A DNA stretch of 64,000 nucleotides, taken from Hyphomonas jannaschiana VP2 (lineage in GTDB: Bacteria > Pseudomonadota > Alphaproteobacteria > Caulobacterales > Hyphomonadaceae). Location of the stretch: assembly GCF_000685215.1 (NCBI RefSeq), contig NZ_ARYJ01000004.1, positions 186,001 to 250,000 on the forward strand, written 5' to 3'. Every line of letters starts with the position of its first letter. Position 1 is the stretch's first letter. The notes below the pieces were generated by a model. It searched no databases, was not told where the DNA came from, and saw only the letters and a program-made list of their open reading frames with translations. Made by a program: the position numbers and the translations under genes. Positions 62,622 through 64,000 of this stretch are shown here, piece by piece.

Positions 62622-63971
62622 CTAGACCGCCTTGGCGTGGCGCGCTTCGACCGGTTTGAACCGGCCATCGAAACTCTGGGCGACCGTGCGCAGCAGGAGC
62701 CGGGCTTCCTTCGGTACACTGACGACATTGCCATCAATCCGGCAAAGGCCGGCAGACTGCAGGAAGCGGGCCGTCTCCATGGCGTCGTCCAGCGCCCCCG
62801 GTGCCGCGCCCATCTCGCGGCATGTTGCGTCCACATCCACCCAGAGCTGACACATAAGCTTTTCGATTGCGCGGGCGCGCAGCCGGTCGTCGTCGGTCAG
62901 CTCGATGCCGCGCTCTGACGGCAGGCGGCCGGCTTCGATGGCGGCGGCCCAGGCCGTGCGCGCCTTGAAGTTCTGGACATATCCCTGCCGGAACTGCGAA
63001 ATCGCTGTCGAGCCGATACCGATCAGGGTTTCGCACGGATCGTCCGTATAGCCCTGGAAATTCCGGTGCAGCGTGCCGGCCCGGGCCGCGCGGGTCAGCG
63101 GATCGTCCGGCGCGGCGAAGTGATCGAGGCCGATGGCATGGAACCCGGCGCCGGTGAGCGCGGCGGCGCCAGCTTCTGCCTGACGGAAACGTTCCTCAAG
63201 GCCTGGCAGGGCCGCTTCATCGATGGCGGCCTGATGCTTGGCGAACCAGGGCACATGGGCATAGCCGAAGAAGGAGACGCGCGCCGCACCCATCTCGGCG
63301 GCGAAGCGCGCGGCCTCGACCACGTCTTCCACCGTCTGGAAGGGCAGGCCGTACATCAGGTCCATATTGATGGCGTGGATGCCCACGGCGCGCAGGCGCT
63401 CGATGCCATCCACCAGCAGGTCTTTCGGCTGGATGCGGCCAACCGCTTCCTGCACTTTCGGGGCCAGGGTCTGCACGCCGAAACTGACCCGGCTGACACC
63501 CGCATCCGCCATAGCCTGAATGAAGTCGGGCGTCAGTGTGCGCGGGTCAACTTCCACGGCGATTTCAATATCCGGCCGTGCGCCAAAAACGTCGATCGCG
63601 TGGGCGACGAGACCCTTGAAGTCTTCGGCCGAGAGCGCGTTCGGCGAGCCGCCGCCGAAATGCAGGTGCGCCATGCCGGCATGCGGACCCAGTGCTGCTG
63701 CCCAGAGGTCGATCTCCTGATGCAGGGTTTCCAGGTAGGTGGCGATGCGGCGGTAGCCGTTCGGCACGCTGGTCGCGCAGCCGCAATAGAAGCAGAGCTT
63801 CTCGCAGAAGGGCACGTGCATATAGACGGAGACCGGCTCATCCGGATTGACGGAGGCTGCCCACACAGCTGCCTGTTCTGCCGCCACGCGCGGAGAGAAA
63901 TCCGCCGCTGTCGGGTAGCTGGTGTAGCGCGGAACCGGCCGCGTCGCGAAGGTCTTCCATGCCTGTTTCAT
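62622..63971 (-). CDS. hemN: Oxygen-independent coproporphyrinogen III oxidase (HemN)
   Basis: HemN is a radical SAM enzyme converting coproporphyrinogen III to protoporphyrinogen IX without oxygen. The 449-aa protein has cluster cysteines Cys56, Cys60 and Cys63, plus the extra Cys65 in CEKLCFYCGC. GGGSPNAL, VDPRTLTPDF and the RVSFGVQT segment follow, and the HemN C-terminal domain is present. The full-length N terminus (RYTSYPTA) marks true HemN rather than HemW. Its expression is often anaerobically controlled, but only 29 upstream bases are in the window. Confidence 0.96.
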   Translation of the reverse strand: MKQAWKTFATRPVPRYTSYPTAADFSPRVAAEQAAVWAASVNPDEPVSVYMHVPFCEKLCFYCGCATSVPNGYRRIATYLETLHQEIDLWAAALGPHAGMAHLHFGGGSPNALSAEDFKGLVAHAIDVFGARPDIEIAVEVDPRTLTPDFIQAMADAGVSRVSFGVQTLAPKVQEAVGRIQPKDLLVDGIERLRAVGIHAINMDLMYGLPFQTVEDVVEAARFAAEMGAARVSFFGYAHVPWFAKHQAAIDEAALPGLEERFRQAEAGAAALTGAGFHAIGLDHFAAPDDPLTRAARAGTLHRNFQGYTDDPCETLIGIGSTAISQFRQGYVQNFKARTAWAAAIEAGRLPSERGIELTDDDRLRARAIEKLMCQLWVDVDATCREMGAAPGALDDAMETARFLQSAGLCRIDGNVVSVPKEARLLLRTVAQSFDGRFKPVEARHAKAV

Positions 63972-64000
63972 GCTTCGGGTCTTAGCAGCGTTGAAACGCT

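Overview
The window reads as chromosome of a high-GC alphaproteobacterium of the Caulobacter/Hyphomonas kind, most likely Hyphomonadaceae. The lineage call is inference from several independent marks: CtrA and its inhibitor SciP, a two-piece (permuted) tmRNA, an alpha-type SspB adaptor, a DnaG without zinc-finger cysteines, GANTC sites in the ctrA promoter, and two perfect EcfG-type general-stress promoters (GGAAC-N17-CGTT). I see no insertion sequence, prophage, tRNA, rRNA or CRISPR array.

Layout. 1-6.8 kb: carA diverges from yqeY, a stress-promoter PRC-barrel lipoprotein, dnaG and rpoD (the macromolecular-synthesis neighbourhood). 6.9-16.8 kb: a DUF1254 protein, metY, a YpfJ-type metallopeptidase, yjbQ, an lgt-midA pair, ubiK, and a YbjN-proC-TetR-phosphotransferase run. 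17-22.5 kb: sciP, a compact flagellar block (a miniature FliF-like protein, FliG, a FliH-like protein, FliN, a degenerate FlhF, FlhG) and then ctrA. A cell-cycle activator and its inhibitor thus flank part of the flagellar base. 22.6-30.3 kb: recR, a PQQ-type sugar dehydrogenase lipoprotein and two large TonB-dependent receptors. 30.4-33.8 kb: queC-queE-queD for the 7-deazaguanine pathway, then small accessory genes. 33.8-35.6 kb: the one visibly accessory stretch, packed with inverted repeats, a small protein ending in a tandem repeat, and a compositionally odd membrane-anchored protein abutting gyrB.

35.6-50.6 kb: gyrB, an HxlR regulator divergent from a DUF1428 gene, a DEAD-box helicase with DbpA-type tail, a P450 with a hairpin over its ribosome binding site, an sspB-thioesterase-thioesterase operon, a PLP decarboxylase, cardiolipin synthase, an EEP-family phosphatase/nuclease, an LLM flavoenzyme and a GST. 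50.6-55.7 kb: two small membrane proteins, split tmRNA (ssrA), an M28 peptidase lipoprotein, HPr, EIIA(Man) and dapB. 55.8-62.5 kb: a glutathione/aldehyde-detoxification neighbourhood (class III alcohol dehydrogenase, exported thioredoxin-like protein, two VOC proteins, DUF1993, a lipoprotein RidA, rhodanese, GST-like protein, S-formylglutathione hydrolase). hemN closes the window.

Functional links. CtrA, SciP and the flagellar genes probably form one cell-cycle-timed module. The tmRNA, SspB and the Ala-Ala end of CtrA all point to ClpXP proteolysis. The PRC-barrel and DUF3008-like genes probably share the EcfG stress regulon. The strongest candidates for something not described before are the mini-FliF/degenerate-FlhF block next to ctrA and the repeat-rich island upstream of gyrB.
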